In this document: in pieces, positions 43,509 through 52,390 of the stretch
How the letters are laid out: the number at the start of each line of letters is the position of its first letter
How positions within the stretch are numbered: position 1 is the stretch's first letter
From: Kineococcus xinjiangensis
GTDB lineage: Bacteria; Actinomycetota; Actinomycetes; Actinomycetales; Kineococcaceae
NCBI RefSeq assembly: GCF_002934625.1
Contig: NZ_PTJD01000009.1
Location: 62,001-126,000 of the forward strand
Length of the DNA: 64,000 nt
Direction of reading: 5' to 3'
Made by a program: the position numbers and the translations under genes
The notes under the pieces: model-generated
What the model was told of the DNA's origin: nothing
The model's input: the letters and a program-made list of their open reading frames with translations, nothing else
The model's database searches: none

Positions 43509-43571
43509 CGGAAAGGGTCCTTTCCGTGGCGGCACCCACCCTCGCAACCCCGGAAAGGGTCCTTTCCGGGG
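43509..43571. repeat. Two tandem hairpin repeats (42-bp period)
   Basis: CGGAAAGG-GT-CCTTTCCG occurs at 43509-43526, and again at 43548-43571 with arms extended to CCCCGGAAAGG / CCTTTCCGGGG. The flanking CACCCACCCTC is repeated too, so the whole unit of about 42 bp is duplicated. It lies 34 nt past the PIG-L stop and about 120 nt before the GH13 start, and may act as a double terminator. Confidence 0.75.
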
Positions 43572-43689
43572 AGGAGGTCCTGGGGCCCGCGGAGGGCCGG
43601 GGCGGAGACGGGCGCGCCCGCGGCCGCTGTGCGAGGCTCGGATCGACAGCCCTCGCACCACCCGATCGCATCCGAGGCCAGGAGCAGGC

Positions 43690-45453
43690 TTGACCAGGAC
43701 CGCGCACGCCGCCGAGCACCCCCTCCCGCAGCGGAACCCCGCCTGGTGGTCCGACGCGGTCGTCTACCAGATCTACCCCCGCTCCTTCGCGGACTCCGAC
43801 GGCGACGGCCTCGGCGACCTCGGCGGGATCCTCGCCCACCTCGACCACCTCGAGGCCCTCGGCGTGGACGTCGTCTGGCTGTCGCCGGTCTACCCCTCAC
43901 CGCAGGACGACAACGGCTACGACATCAGCGACTACCAGGGCATCGACCCGGCGTTCGGCACGCTGGAGCAGTTCGACGAGCTGCTCGCGCAGGTGCACCG
44001 GCGCGGCATGAAGCTCGTCATGGACCTCGTCGTCAACCACACCTCCGACGAGCACCCGTGGTTCGTGGAGTCGCGCTCGTCGAAGGACAACCCGAAGCGC
44101 GACTGGTACTGGTGGCGCCCGGCGCGGCCCGGCATGGAACCCGGGCAGCCCGGCGCGGAACCGACGAACTGGCACAGCTTCTTCTCCGGGCCCACCTGGG
44201 AGCTCGACGAGGCGAGCGGCGAGTACTACCTGCACCTGTTCGCCCGCAAGCAGCCGGACCTGAACTGGGAGAACCCCGAGGTCCGGCGGGCCGTCCACGC
44301 GATGATGCGCTGGTGGCTGGACCGCGGGGTCGACGGCTTCCGGATGGACGTCATCAACCTCGTCTCCAAGGACGTCGACGCCGACGGGAACCTGCACGAC
44401 GGTCCCCCGTTGCCCGGAACGCCCTACGGCGACGGCTCCGCCTCCTACATGAACGGCCCGCGCATCCACGAGTTCCTCCAGGAGATGCACCGGGAGGTGT
44501 TCGCCGGGCGCGACGCGCAGCTCCTCACCGTCGGGGAGATGCCGGGCGTCACCCTGGAGGAGGCCCGGCTGTTCACCGACCCCGCCCGCGGCGAGGTGGA
44601 CATGGTGTTCCAGTTCGAGCACGTCAGCCTCGACCACGGCCCCGGCGGGCGGTTCGACCCGCACCACCTGCGCCTGACGGACCTCAAGGCGTCGTTCGGG
44701 CGCTGGCAGGCCGGGCTGGCCGACGTGGGCTGGAACAGCCTGTACTGGAACAACCACGACCAGCCCCGCGTCGTCTCGCGCTTCGGGGACGACTCCGGGG
44801 AGTTCCGCGTCCGCTCCGCCACCTGCCTCGGCACCCTGCTGCACCTGCACCGGGGCACGCCGTACGTGTACCAGGGCGAGGAGCTCGGGATGACGAACTA
44901 CCCGTTCACCTCGGTCGAGGAGTTCCGCGACATCGAGTCGCTGAACCACTACCGGCAGGCCGTGCAGCAGGGCGCGGACTCGCAGGCCGTCCTCGCCGGC
45001 CTGCGGGAGCAGAGCCGCGACCACGCCCGCACCCCGATGCAGTGGGACGCCACGGAGCACGCCGGTTTCACCACCGGAACCCCCTGGCTGCCGGTGAACC
45101 CGAACCACGACGTCGTCAACGCCGAGGCCGCCCGCGCCGACGAGGGCTCGGTGTTCCACCACTACCGCCGGCTCGTCGACCTGCGGCACACCGTGCCCGC
45201 CGTCGCGCACGGCGACTTCACGATGCTGCTGCCCGACGACGAGCGGGTCTACGCCTTCACCCGGCGCCTCGACGAGGAGGAGCTGCTCGTGCTGTGCAAC
45301 GTCTCCGGTGAGCAGGTCCGGGTGGAGCTGCCCGACGGCTGGGCGGGCAGCGAGCTCCTCCTCGGCAACGTCGCCGGCGACCCCGCGGACGTGGCCGAGC
45401 TGCGCCCCTGGGAGGCGCGCGTCCACCGGCGCACGACGGCGGGAGCGGCGTGA
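43690..45453 (+). CDS. GH13 alpha-glucosidase / oligo-1,6-glucosidase-type enzyme
   Basis: 587 residues, cytosolic. GH13 signature regions: [29 protein letters not shown] at the N-terminus, region [15 protein letters not shown], region [12 protein letters not shown] with the nucleophile Asp, region III VGEMPG with the acid/base Glu, and region IV NNHDQPR with the transition-state Asp. This pattern fits oligo-1,6-glucosidase, alpha-glucosidase or trehalose-6-phosphate hydrolase (GH13_29/31-like). The TTG start follows GGAG by 5 nt. Its stop overlaps the next gene's GTG, so it is the first gene of a three-gene sugar operon. Confidence 0.9.
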   Translation: MTRTAHAAEHPLPQRNPAWWSDAVVYQIYPRSFADSDGDGLGDLGGILAHLDHLEALGVDVVWLSPVYPSPQDDNGYDISDYQGIDPAFGTLEQFDELLAQVHRRGMKLVMDLVVNHTSDEHPWFVESRSSKDNPKRDWYWWRPARPGMEPGQPGAEPTNWHSFFSGPTWELDEASGEYYLHLFARKQPDLNWENPEVRRAVHAMMRWWLDRGVDGFRMDVINLVSKDVDADGNLHDGPPLPGTPYGDGSASYMNGPRIHEFLQEMHREVFAGRDAQLLTVGEMPGVTLEEARLFTDPARGEVDMVFQFEHVSLDHGPGGRFDPHHLRLTDLKASFGRWQAGLADVGWNSLYWNNHDQPRVVSRFGDDSGEFRVRSATCLGTLLHLHRGTPYVYQGEELGMTNYPFTSVEEFRDIESLNHYRQAVQQGADSQAVLAGLREQSRDHARTPMQWDATEHAGFTTGTPWLPVNPNHDVVNAEAARADEGSVFHHYRRLVDLRHTVPAVAHGDFTMLLPDDERVYAFTRRLDEEELLVLCNVSGEQVRVELPDGWAGSELLLGNVAGDPADVAELRPWEARVHRRTTAGAA

Positions 45454-46535
45454 GCGCCCGGCCGCTGCGCGTCGGCGTCGTCGGCCTCGGCTGGGCCGGC
45501 CAGCAGCACCTCGACGCCTACGCCGCGATCCCCGGGGTGGAGGTCGTGGCGCTGGCCGGTCAGGAGGCGGACCTGCTGGACGAGCTGGGCCGGCGCCACG
45601 AGGTGCCCGCCACGTTCGCGCGGTGGGAGGACCTGGTCGAGGTCCCCGGCCTCGACGCCGTGAGCATCGCCGTGCCCACCTACCTGCACGCCCCCATCGC
45701 GGTGGCGGCGCTGGAGCGGGGCGTGCACGTGCTGTCGGAGAAGCCCGTCGCCCGCACCGGCGACGAGGCGCAGGTCATGGTCGACGCCGCCCGCCGCGCC
45801 GCCCGCGTCCTCGACGTCGTGTTCAACCACCGCAGGCGCGGGGACGTGATGGCGCTCGCCGACCTCATCTCCCGCGGAGCCCTCGGCACGCCCTACTACG
45901 CGCGGGCGACGTGGTTGCGGCGCAACGGCATCCCCCGCCTGGGCAGCTGGTTCGTCAACGAGGAGATGTCCGGCGGCGGCCCCCTCGTCGACATCGGCGT
46001 GCACGTCCTGGACTGGTCGCTGCACCTGCTCGGCGAACCGCGGGTGCTCTCCGCCACCGCGTCGGCGTACTCGGAGCTCGGCCCGCGCGGGCGGGGCGGC
46101 AGCTCCCGGGACACCCTCACGCACGAGACGTCCGCGTACGAGGTGGAGGACTTCGCCTCCGCGTTCCTGCGGCTGGAGGGCGGCGGCACGCTGCTGCTGG
46201 AGACCGGCTGGGCGACCTACCGCGACCCGGTGGACGTCATGGACTTCACCGTCTACGGCACCGAGGGCGGTGCGGAGTGGCGGGCCGTCGGGGCGACCGA
46301 GGTCCCCGTGGCCGACGTGCGGGTGTTCACCGAGCGCGGCGGCCACCCCGCCGACTACACCCTCACCGCGCAGCCCGGCCGCGCCCACCGCGCCGTCGTG
46401 GAGGAGTTCGTGGAGGTCGTCCGCGGCGACCCCGCGGGGTGGCCGGCGTTCGACGGCTCCTCCGCGCTCACCCGCGCCCGGGTCATCGACGCCTGCTACC
46501 GGTCCGCTCGCGAGCAGAAGGAGGTCGTCCTGTGA
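45450..46535 (+). CDS. Gfo/Idh/MocA-family oxidoreductase
   Basis: 361 residues. NAD(P)-binding Rossmann part at the start ([32 protein letters not shown]), the EKP motif in [12 protein letters not shown] with the catalytic Lys, and the substrate-side domain with [21 protein letters not shown], which holds the His of the D-x3-H pair. It oxidises or epimerises sugars or sugar alcohols. The GTG start shares GTGA with the GH13 stop, and its own TGA overlaps the ThuA gene start, so the three proteins are co-translated. The substrate is likely a sugar freed by the GH13 enzyme. Confidence 0.88.
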   Translation: MSARPLRVGVVGLGWAGQQHLDAYAAIPGVEVVALAGQEADLLDELGRRHEVPATFARWEDLVEVPGLDAVSIAVPTYLHAPIAVAALERGVHVLSEKPVARTGDEAQVMVDAARRAARVLDVVFNHRRRGDVMALADLISRGALGTPYYARATWLRRNGIPRLGSWFVNEEMSGGGPLVDIGVHVLDWSLHLLGEPRVLSATASAYSELGPRGRGGSSRDTLTHETSAYEVEDFASAFLRLEGGGTLLLETGWATYRDPVDVMDFTVYGTEGGAEWRAVGATEVPVADVRVFTERGGHPADYTLTAQPGRAHRAVVEEFVEVVRGDPAGWPAFDGSSALTRARVIDACYRSAREQKEVVL

Positions 46536-47272
46536 CTGCGCCCCTGAGGGTCCTGGTCTGGAACGAGAACGTGCACGAGTCGCAGGGCCGCCCGGCGAGC
46601 ATGGCCCACGACTACCCGGAGGGCATCCACGGCGCCGTCGCGCAGGGGCTCGCCGAGCACCTGCCGAACGCCCTGATCCGCACCGCGGTGCTCAGCGACC
46701 CCGAGCACGGGCTGAGCGAGGACGTCCTGCAGCAGACCGACGTGCTGCTGTGGTGGGGGCACGCCGCCCACGACGAGGTCGCCGACGAGGTCGCCGAGCG
46801 GGTGCAGCGGCACGTGCTCGGCGGGATGGGCCTGCTCGTCCTGCACTCGGGGCACTTCGCGAAGGTGTTCAAGCGGCTGCTGGGGACGACGTGCTCCTTG
46901 TCGTGGCGCAACGACGGCGAGCGGGAGGTGGTGTGGACGGTCGACCCGGCGCACCCCATCGCGCAGGGCGTGCCGAACCCGTTCGTGATCGGGACGCAGG
47001 AGATGTACGGCGAGCCGTTCGACGTGCCGCCGCCGGACGAGCTGGTGTTCGTGAGCTGGTTCAGCGGCGGTGAGGTGTTCCGCTCCGGCGCGACGTGGCG
47101 GCGGGGGAAGGGGCGCGTCTTCTACTTCAGCCCCGGCGACCAGGACTACCCCGTCTACCACCACCCCGACGTGCGCAGGGTGCTGGCCAACGGCGTGCGC
47201 TGGGCGCACTCGCCGGGGCTGGAGCGGCGGCCGCTGGAGGTCACGAACCCGCAGCGGCGCTGGGACGGCTGA
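46532..47272 (+). CDS. ThuA-family (trehalose utilisation) protein
   Basis: 246 residues of the ThuA class-I amidotransferase-like fold: [36 protein letters not shown] at the start, [15 protein letters not shown]-type strand, [17 protein letters not shown] and [31 protein letters not shown] at the end. ThuA with ThuB (a Gfo/Idh/MocA oxidoreductase) converts disaccharides to 3-keto sugars in Rhizobium and Agrobacterium. Here the ThuA-like gene directly follows a Gfo/Idh/MocA gene by a GTGA overlap, repeating that pairing, with a glucosidase upstream. The role in 3-keto-glycoside chemistry is inferred from the pairing. Confidence 0.85.
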   Translation: MTAPLRVLVWNENVHESQGRPASMAHDYPEGIHGAVAQGLAEHLPNALIRTAVLSDPEHGLSEDVLQQTDVLLWWGHAAHDEVADEVAERVQRHVLGGMGLLVLHSGHFAKVFKRLLGTTCSLSWRNDGEREVVWTVDPAHPIAQGVPNPFVIGTQEMYGEPFDVPPPDELVFVSWFSGGEVFRSGATWRRGKGRVFYFSPGDQDYPVYHHPDVRRVLANGVRWAHSPGLERRPLEVTNPQRRWDG

Positions 47273-47339
47273 ACGGGGCGCCGGGCGCCGCCACCGCTGG
47301 GCGCTCAAGCCCGGCGCCGCGGATGCCGACTCCTCCCGC

Positions 47340-47564
47340 GTGAACATCCTCCGGCTGCTGTGGACGCCCTTCGCCTTCGTCGGCCACTCGGTCGGCCGCT
47401 ACTGGCTGGGCACCGGCCGCCACGACGGCGACGGCTTCGACGTGGCCCCCGCCGGGCGCGGTGCCGCCGTCGCGCGCGCGCACTCGCCGGTCGAGGCGCT
47501 GGTGCCGGTCCTCGCGGTCGCCCTGCTCGCCGCGATGATGGTCAACGCCGCGCTGCACGCCTGA
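47340..47564 (+). CDS. Small membrane-anchored protein
   Basis: 74 residues, not recognised. A hydrophobic, aromatic start (NILRLLWTPFAFVGHSVGRYWL) is followed by a polar middle with HDGDGFDVAP and a C-terminal helix (VEALVPVLAVALLAAMMVNAALHA). A GTG start is used; no convincing ribosome site is present, so it may not be expressed as drawn. It lies 67 nt after the ThuA gene. Confidence 0.45.
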   Translation: MNILRLLWTPFAFVGHSVGRYWLGTGRHDGDGFDVAPAGRGAAVARAHSPVEALVPVLAVALLAAMMVNAALHA

Positions 47565-47706
47565 TGCCGCACGACTGACGCTGCACGACTGGTCCGGGTG
47601 CCGGGCGGGTGAGCCCGGAACGCAGCCGGCGCGTTCCCCGTCGTCGCGGATCTGCGGAGGACGGAGGGCGCGCCGGCTGCGGTCGCGGGCCGAAGGGCCC
47701 GAGGGG

Positions 47707-47874
47707 TCAGGCGCGGGCGTCGAGGGCGTCGACGAGGCGGTGCAGGACCTGCGCGTCCACGGCCGGGGCCGGCGCGGTCAGCACCACGCGCGAGGGGGTG
47801 CGCACCGGGAGGGTGCGGACCGCCCCACCCTGGAAGGTCACCTGCAGGTCGTAGCCCTGAGCGGCCGGAACCAT
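47707..47874 (-). CDS. Short conserved-looking ORF of 55 residues
   Basis: Begins MVPAAQGYDLQVTFQGGAVR and ends VLHRLVDALDARA, with a beta-strand then helix outline. It is too short for standard length cut-offs, but AGGAG lies 6 nt before a GTG (47877) and 9 nt before the ATG chosen here. Codon use shows G or C in nearly all third positions, as in the neighbours. It is unrecognised. An inverted repeat GTGCTG-TT-CAGCAC lies 32-45 nt upstream (47906-47919). Confidence 0.5.
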   Translation of the reverse strand: MVPAAQGYDLQVTFQGGAVRTLPVRTPSRVVLTAPAPAVDAQVLHRLVDALDARA

Positions 47875-47905
47875 CACGTCGATCTCCTGTCACATCGCAT
47901 CCGTC

Positions 47906-47919
47906 GTGCTGTTCAGCAC
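47906..47919 (-). promoter_or_regulatory. Inverted repeat upstream of the 55-residue ORF
   Basis: GTGCTG-TT-CAGCAC, perfect 6-bp arms. It is a possible operator for the short gene. The rest of the 225-nt gap to the EAL gene shows no other feature. Confidence 0.35.
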
Positions 47920-48099
47920 CTGGTGACGATGGTGCACCGGAGCGGAGCGCTGCGGAACGGGGTGGGCACGCAGAGCACTCTCCCGGCGAACCGGAATGGC
48001 GCTGCGCGAGCGGTTGTCACGGACAGTCACAGATTCGGGCGGGATCGCGGCGTTTCGCCACGCTCAGCGACCGGATCGCGGTCCACCGGCCGCCCGCGC

Positions 48100-49782
48100 T
48101 CAGCGCCGCAGCAGGACCTGCTCGCCCAGGGGCGCCGGGCGGGCCAGGTGGAAGCCCTGCCCGTAGCGCACCCCCAGCTCCCGCAGCACCAGCAGCTCCG
48201 CCGCCGTCTCCACGCCCTCGGCGACCAGCCGCGCCCCGAGCTCCTCGGCGAACAGCACCATCGCCCGGGCCAGCGCGCGCCTGCTCGGGTCGGTGTCGAC
48301 GCCGCGCACGAGGGTCACGTCGAGCTTGATCAGCTGGGGCGAGACCGTCAGCACGTGCTGGAGGCTGGCGAAACCGGACCCAGCGTCGTCCACCGCGACC
48401 GCCACGCCGAGCTTCGCGAGCCGGTCGAGGGCCGCCAGCAGCGGCGGGTAGTCCGACACCTGCACGTGCTCGGTGATCTCCATGACGATGCGCCCGCGGG
48501 GCTCGCGCGCCACCCGCCCCAGCAGCCGCTCGTCGCGCACGGTGGCCGGGCCGGCGTTGATGGAGAGGTACACGTCGCGGGGCAGGTCGGGCAGCAGGCG
48601 CAGCGCCGCGTCGATCGCGGCCAGCTCCAGGTCGTTGCCGCGCCCGACCTGGTGGGCGGCGTCGAACACGTCCGCCGGGCTGCCCCCGTCCCAGGAGGGG
48701 AAGCGGGAGAGCGCCTCCACCCCGGCCACGGACCCCGTGGTCAGGTCGACGATCGGCTGCACCACCACCTGCAGCCCGCCCGGGGCGAGGCACGCGTCGA
48801 CCGCGGCGTTGCGCTCCCGCCGCTCCCGCTCCCGGCGCTCGTGGCGCTCGAGCTGGTGGCCGATGAGGTCCGCGAGCGCGCGCAGGAACGCCAGGTCGCC
48901 CGGCACCAGCGGTTCCGCGTCGGGGGAGATGGTGCACAGCGAGCCGTAGAGCTCCCCGTCCGGCAGTCGCAGCGGAACGCCGCAGTAGGCGCCGATGCCG
49001 AGGCCGAGGCGGCGGTTCTGCGCGGCGGCGAAGGGGTCGGCCGCCGCATCGGGGATCAGGCCGCTGATGCGCCCCTCGAGCACCGCGTGGCAGTAGGTGG
49101 CCTCCAGCGGGACGGCCTGCCCGACGGCGACGCCGAAGTCCTGCGCGGCACCGCTCATGCGGTCGTAGCGCTGCACGCCGTCGCCGATGCGGGAGACGAT
49201 GGCCAGGCTCATGCCGAGGTGGTTGCGGGCGACGTCGAGGATGCGGTCGACGGCCCGCATGGGCTCCTCGTCCTGCAGGGTCACCTGGAGGGCGGTGGTG
49301 GCGGCGGCCGTGGCGGGCTCGTCGAGGCGCTCGCCGAGCTCCGCCGCGGCGCGTTGGGCGCGCAGGCCGCTGACGGCCCAGGCCGCCTGCCGCGCCAGGG
49401 CGGTGACGACCACCTCGTGGTCGTCACCGAAGCCGCCGTCGCCGGGGTCGGCGACGCAGAGCACCCCGAGGAGGGGACCGTCGGCGACGATCGGGGCCGC
49501 CAGGGTGCCTCCCCGCGGGGAGTCCGCGCGCCGCACGGCGCAGCGCGTCTGGAGGACGTCGCGGACGAGGGGGTCGTCGCCGGGTGCGGAGCCGGGCTCG
49601 AGCGCGCCCCGGCCGCGGGAGCTGACGTGGGTGGTGCCGGTGGGCCCGAGCAGGACGGCGCTGCCGGAGCGGGCACCGGTGCTGCGCACGGCGATGTCCA
49701 CGGTCTCGTCCAGGACGGCCTGCTCGTCCGGGCGGGCGTTCAGCCGGACGAGGTCGTCGATGGTGTCCGCGAGCGCACTCAT
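48100..49782 (-). CDS. GAF-GAF-EAL cyclic-di-GMP phosphodiesterase
   Basis: 560 residues. GAF 1 spans about 20-145 and GAF 2 about 165-310, the latter with the family stretch TYCHAVLEGRISGLIPDAAADPF and GAYCGVPLRLPDGELYGSLCTI. The EAL domain (about 325-560) keeps the catalytic set: GVEALSRF (EAL), SINAGPATV, EITEH, DDAGSGFASLQHV, IKLDVTLVRGV, EGVET and GQGFHLARP. The metal ligands appear intact, so it should hydrolyse c-di-GMP to pGpG. There is no GGDEF domain. The ATG has AGGGGG upstream. It stands alone; with the PAS receptor and CheW it implies control of motility versus attachment. Confidence 0.9.
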   Translation of the reverse strand: MSALADTIDDLVRLNARPDEQAVLDETVDIAVRSTGARSGSAVLLGPTGTTHVSSRGRGALEPGSAPGDDPLVRDVLQTRCAVRRADSPRGGTLAAPIVADGPLLGVLCVADPGDGGFGDDHEVVVTALARQAAWAVSGLRAQRAAAELGERLDEPATAAATTALQVTLQDEEPMRAVDRILDVARNHLGMSLAIVSRIGDGVQRYDRMSGAAQDFGVAVGQAVPLEATYCHAVLEGRISGLIPDAAADPFAAAQNRRLGLGIGAYCGVPLRLPDGELYGSLCTISPDAEPLVPGDLAFLRALADLIGHQLERHERRERERRERNAAVDACLAPGGLQVVVQPIVDLTTGSVAGVEALSRFPSWDGGSPADVFDAAHQVGRGNDLELAAIDAALRLLPDLPRDVYLSINAGPATVRDERLLGRVAREPRGRIVMEITEHVQVSDYPPLLAALDRLAKLGVAVAVDDAGSGFASLQHVLTVSPQLIKLDVTLVRGVDTDPSRRALARAMVLFAEELGARLVAEGVETAAELLVLRELGVRYGQGFHLARPAPLGEQVLLRR

Positions 49783-49908
49783 GCATCCCCCTGCGACGTT
49801 CCATACCCTGCGTCACAGTATGCGCACGGATTGTGAGTGATCGTCGAGTGGGCGCCCACCGAGGACGAATCCCCCACGATGCGCGCCCCGAGGGACGACC
49901 CCGCCCGC

Positions 49909-50427
49909 TCAGGCCACCGGCGGGCGCTCCCCGCGCCGCGATCCGAAGGCCCGCTCCAGGGTCTGCGCCCGCAGCTCCTCCAGCGCCTCCACCTGCCGGC
50001 CCGCCCGCCGCGACAGCTCCTCCAGCGCCCGCCGGTCCAGCCGGGGATCACGCTCCGCCAGCGCGAGCAGCGTGCGCCAGCCCGCCCACTTGCCGTGCAC
50101 GCCGACGAGCATCGCCTCCAGCTCCAGGTAGTCGCTCAGCGGCGACCGCGACAGCAGCCGCCCGTTCGGCTTCAGCCGGCTCACCCGCTCCGCCACCCAG
50201 CCCGCCGCCACCTTCGAGCGGTGCACCGGCGCCCCCACCGCCGCCATCACCTCGCGCAGCGCGGTCCGGTCCTCCGCGATCTCCGCGGCCAGGCGGGCCA
50301 GGACCTCACCCGCAGGCTCCCCCCGCCGCGCCTCCGCGCCCCGCCGGAACAGCGCCAGCCCGCCCGCCGCCCCCGCGAAGTGGTCGTTGAGGTAGATGCC
50401 CAGCTCGTCCGTCCGCCGCTCCAGCAC
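49909..50427 (-). CDS. Conserved hypothetical helical protein
   Basis: 172 residues, no signal or membrane helix. All-helical, with segments LGIYLNDHFAGAAGGLALFRRGAEA, AEIAEDRTALREVMAAVG and LSDYLELEAMLVGVHGKWAGWRTLLALAERD. The pattern is that of a small four-helix bundle found in actinobacteria, and it vaguely resembles ferritin-like bundles, but no metal-binding EXXH pair is seen, so I name no function. GTG at 50427 has GGAG upstream. Its neighbours on the same strand are another unknown gene and the alcohol dehydrogenase. Confidence 0.65.
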   Translation of the reverse strand: MLERRTDELGIYLNDHFAGAAGGLALFRRGAEARRGEPAGEVLARLAAEIAEDRTALREVMAAVGAPVHRSKVAAGWVAERVSRLKPNGRLLSRSPLSDYLELEAMLVGVHGKWAGWRTLLALAERDPRLDRRALEELSRRAGRQVEALEELRAQTLERAFGSRRGERPPVA

Positions 50428-50514
50428 GCCGCGCTCCCTCCGCCGTCCAACCCGTGGCGGAACGCTAGTGCGGTGCCGGCCGCAGCACCTCCGCAGCGCC
50501 GGGGCGCCCGGCCC

Positions 50515-50937
50515 TCAGCGCCTGCTGGGCCGGTGGTCCAGGTCGCACGTGCAGCCCGGCGGGCAGCGCTGGACCGGTGCCACGGGCTGCGGCGCCGGCT
50601 TCGGCACGAACGCCGCGTGCCGGCCCGGCTTCCGCCGCAGCACCGACGGCCGGTCGTCCTGCCGCGCCGCGCGCAGCTGCCGGAACGCCTCCACCGACTG
50701 CTTGTCCATCGCCCGCGTCACCGCGTCGACGTCCACCGTGCTCTCCCACTCGTTGAGGAGGTGGTCGTTGCGACCCTCCTCGACGTTGACCGCGATGTGG
50801 TTCTTGCGCGCCAGGGCGTACAGGGCGGTCACCCGCTCACCGAACTTCGAGGCGTAGTCGTCGATGAAGGTGGGGGTCAGCTCCCCCCGCAGGGACGCAC
50901 GCTCGAGGTCGCGCAGGACGACGTGCACAGGCAGCAT
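50515..50937 (-). CDS. Hypothetical protein with a Cys-rich C-terminus
   Basis: 140 residues, not recognised. A charged helical body (LERASLRGELTPTFIDDYASKFGERVTALYALARKNHIAVNVEEGR, then AVTRAMDKQSVEAFRQLRAARQDD) is followed by a Pro/Lys linker and a tail reading RCPPGCTCDLDHRPSRR with three cysteines and a His, a possible metal or thiol site. No signal peptide. The ATG has GGAGGGGAAG upstream. It is 158 nt downstream of the alcohol dehydrogenase on the same strand and 87 nt before the preceding gene's start. Confidence 0.6.
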   Translation of the reverse strand: MLPVHVVLRDLERASLRGELTPTFIDDYASKFGERVTALYALARKNHIAVNVEEGRNDHLLNEWESTVDVDAVTRAMDKQSVEAFRQLRAARQDDRPSVLRRKPGRHAAFVPKPAPQPVAPVQRCPPGCTCDLDHRPSRR

Positions 50938-51095
50938 GACTTCCCCTCCATGGGTCCGGGTCTCCGGATGGACCTGCTCGGAGCGGGTCGTCCGGCCCGC
51001 CCCACGAAGGTTCATCGGGGAGGTCGGGGCTCCGGTTGAGGGTCGTTGCGCCACGTGGTTGACAGTTGCACCCCTGCGGGGGGGTCGGGGCCCCG

Positions 51096-52271
51096 TCAGG
51101 GCTGCAGGACCACCTTGATGCAGCCGTCCTCCTTCTTCTGGAAGAGCTCGTACATCGCCGGCGCCTCGTCCAGCGGCACCCGGTGCGTCGTCAGGTCCAG
51201 CACCCCCAGCGGATCGGCCGGGTCCTCCACCAGCGGCAGGAGGTCGTCGATCCAGCTCTTGACGTTGCACTGCCCCATCCGCAGCTGGAGCTGCTTGTCG
51301 AACATCGACAGCATCGGCATCGGGTCCGCCTCGCCGCCGTAGACGCCGCTGAGGGAGACCGTGCCGCCCCGGCGCACCGCGTCCAGCGCCGTGTGCAGGG
51401 CGGTGAGGCGGTCCACGCCGGCGGTCGTGAACGCCTTCCGCGCGATCGCGTCCGGCAGCAGGCTCGCCGCCTTCTGCGCGAACTTGCCCGCGCCGGACCC
51501 GTGCGCCTCCATGCCCACCGCGTCGACCACCGCATCCGGGCCGCGGCCGTCGGTGAGCTCCCGGAGCCGGTCCGCCACGTCGTCGGTGAGGTCCAGCACC
51601 TCCACCCCGTAGCGCTGCGCCATCGCCCGACGCTCCGGGACCGGCTCGACGGCGATCACCCGGTGCCCCAGGTGACGGCCGATGCGCGCCGCGAACTGCC
51701 CCACCGGCCCCAGGCCCAGCACCGCCAGCGTGCCCCCCTCCGGCACGTCGGCGTACGCCACGCCCTGCCAGGCGGTGGGGAGGATGTCGGACAGGAACAG
51801 GTAGCGCTCGTCCGGCAGCTCCGTCCCCACCTTGATCGGGTTGTAGTCGGCGTACGGCACGCGCAGCAGCTCCGCCTGGCCGCCCGGCACCTCCCCGTAC
51901 AGCTTCGAGTAGCCGTACAGGGCGGCCCCGGAGCCGTACTCGCGCACCTGCGTCGTCTCGCACTGCGTCTGCAGGTTGCGCGAGCACATGAAGCAGCGCC
52001 CGCAGGAGATCTGGAACGGCAGCACCACCCGGTCACCGACCTGCAGGTTCGTCACACCCGCGCCCACGGCCTCCACGACGCCCATCGGCTCGTGGCCGAC
52101 GACGTCGCCCTTCGTCATGAAGGGGCCGAGGACCTCGTAGAGGTGCAGGTCCGACCCGCAGATCGCCGTGGACGTGATGCGGACGATCGCGTCCGTCGGC
52201 TCCTGCAGGACGGGATCGGGCACCTCCTGCACGCTCATCGAACGGGTGCCCTGCCACGTGACGGCCTTCAT
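51096..52271 (-). CDS. Zinc-dependent alcohol/formaldehyde dehydrogenase-like (MDR family)
   Basis: 391 residues. The catalytic zinc site has Cys in STAICGSDLHLY and the GHE motif in VVGHEPMG; the structural zinc loop has four Cys in ISCGRCFMCSRNLQTQC. The coenzyme domain shows LAVLGLGPVGQFAARIGRHLG. The length and the long middle loop fit glutathione-independent formaldehyde dehydrogenase-like medium-chain enzymes, which are common beside catalases in stress clusters. GGAGG lies 4 nt before the ATG. It is followed by the Mn-catalase gene upstream on the same strand, about 119 nt away. Confidence 0.88.
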   Translation of the reverse strand: MKAVTWQGTRSMSVQEVPDPVLQEPTDAIVRITSTAICGSDLHLYEVLGPFMTKGDVVGHEPMGVVEAVGAGVTNLQVGDRVVLPFQISCGRCFMCSRNLQTQCETTQVREYGSGAALYGYSKLYGEVPGGQAELLRVPYADYNPIKVGTELPDERYLFLSDILPTAWQGVAYADVPEGGTLAVLGLGPVGQFAARIGRHLGHRVIAVEPVPERRAMAQRYGVEVLDLTDDVADRLRELTDGRGPDAVVDAVGMEAHGSGAGKFAQKAASLLPDAIARKAFTTAGVDRLTALHTALDAVRRGGTVSLSGVYGGEADPMPMLSMFDKQLQLRMGQCNVKSWIDDLLPLVEDPADPLGVLDLTTHRVPLDEAPAMYELFQKKEDGCIKVVLQP

Positions 52272-52287
52272 CGTTCCTCCAGGTCGG

Positions 52288-52332
52288 TGCCGGATGGGTC
52301 GCTGCCGGATGGGTCGCTGCCGGGCGGGTCAC
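52288..52332. repeat. 15-bp tandem repeat between dehydrogenase and catalase
   Basis: Three units of TGCCGGATGGGTCGC, the third altered. They lie in the spacer just upstream of the dehydrogenase ribosome site, so unit changes would shift its leader length. Confidence 0.7.
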
Positions 52333-52390
52333 CGCCGCGGCCGGGTCGGCGCCGGGCGGGTGGACCGCCCGGCGCCGCGCAGGTCGGGGC

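Noticed and set aside
43509-43571. Possible start of a CRISPR array
   Set aside because: Only two units, the repeat is itself a hairpin with near-identical flanks, there is no spacer diversity and no cas genes are present.
42862-43689. N-terminal extension of the GH13 enzyme through the PIG-L gene
   Set aside because: The frame stays open by base composition only. The GH13 fold begins just after the TTG at 43690, which has a ribosome site, and the upstream part overlaps a gene with all PIG-L motifs.
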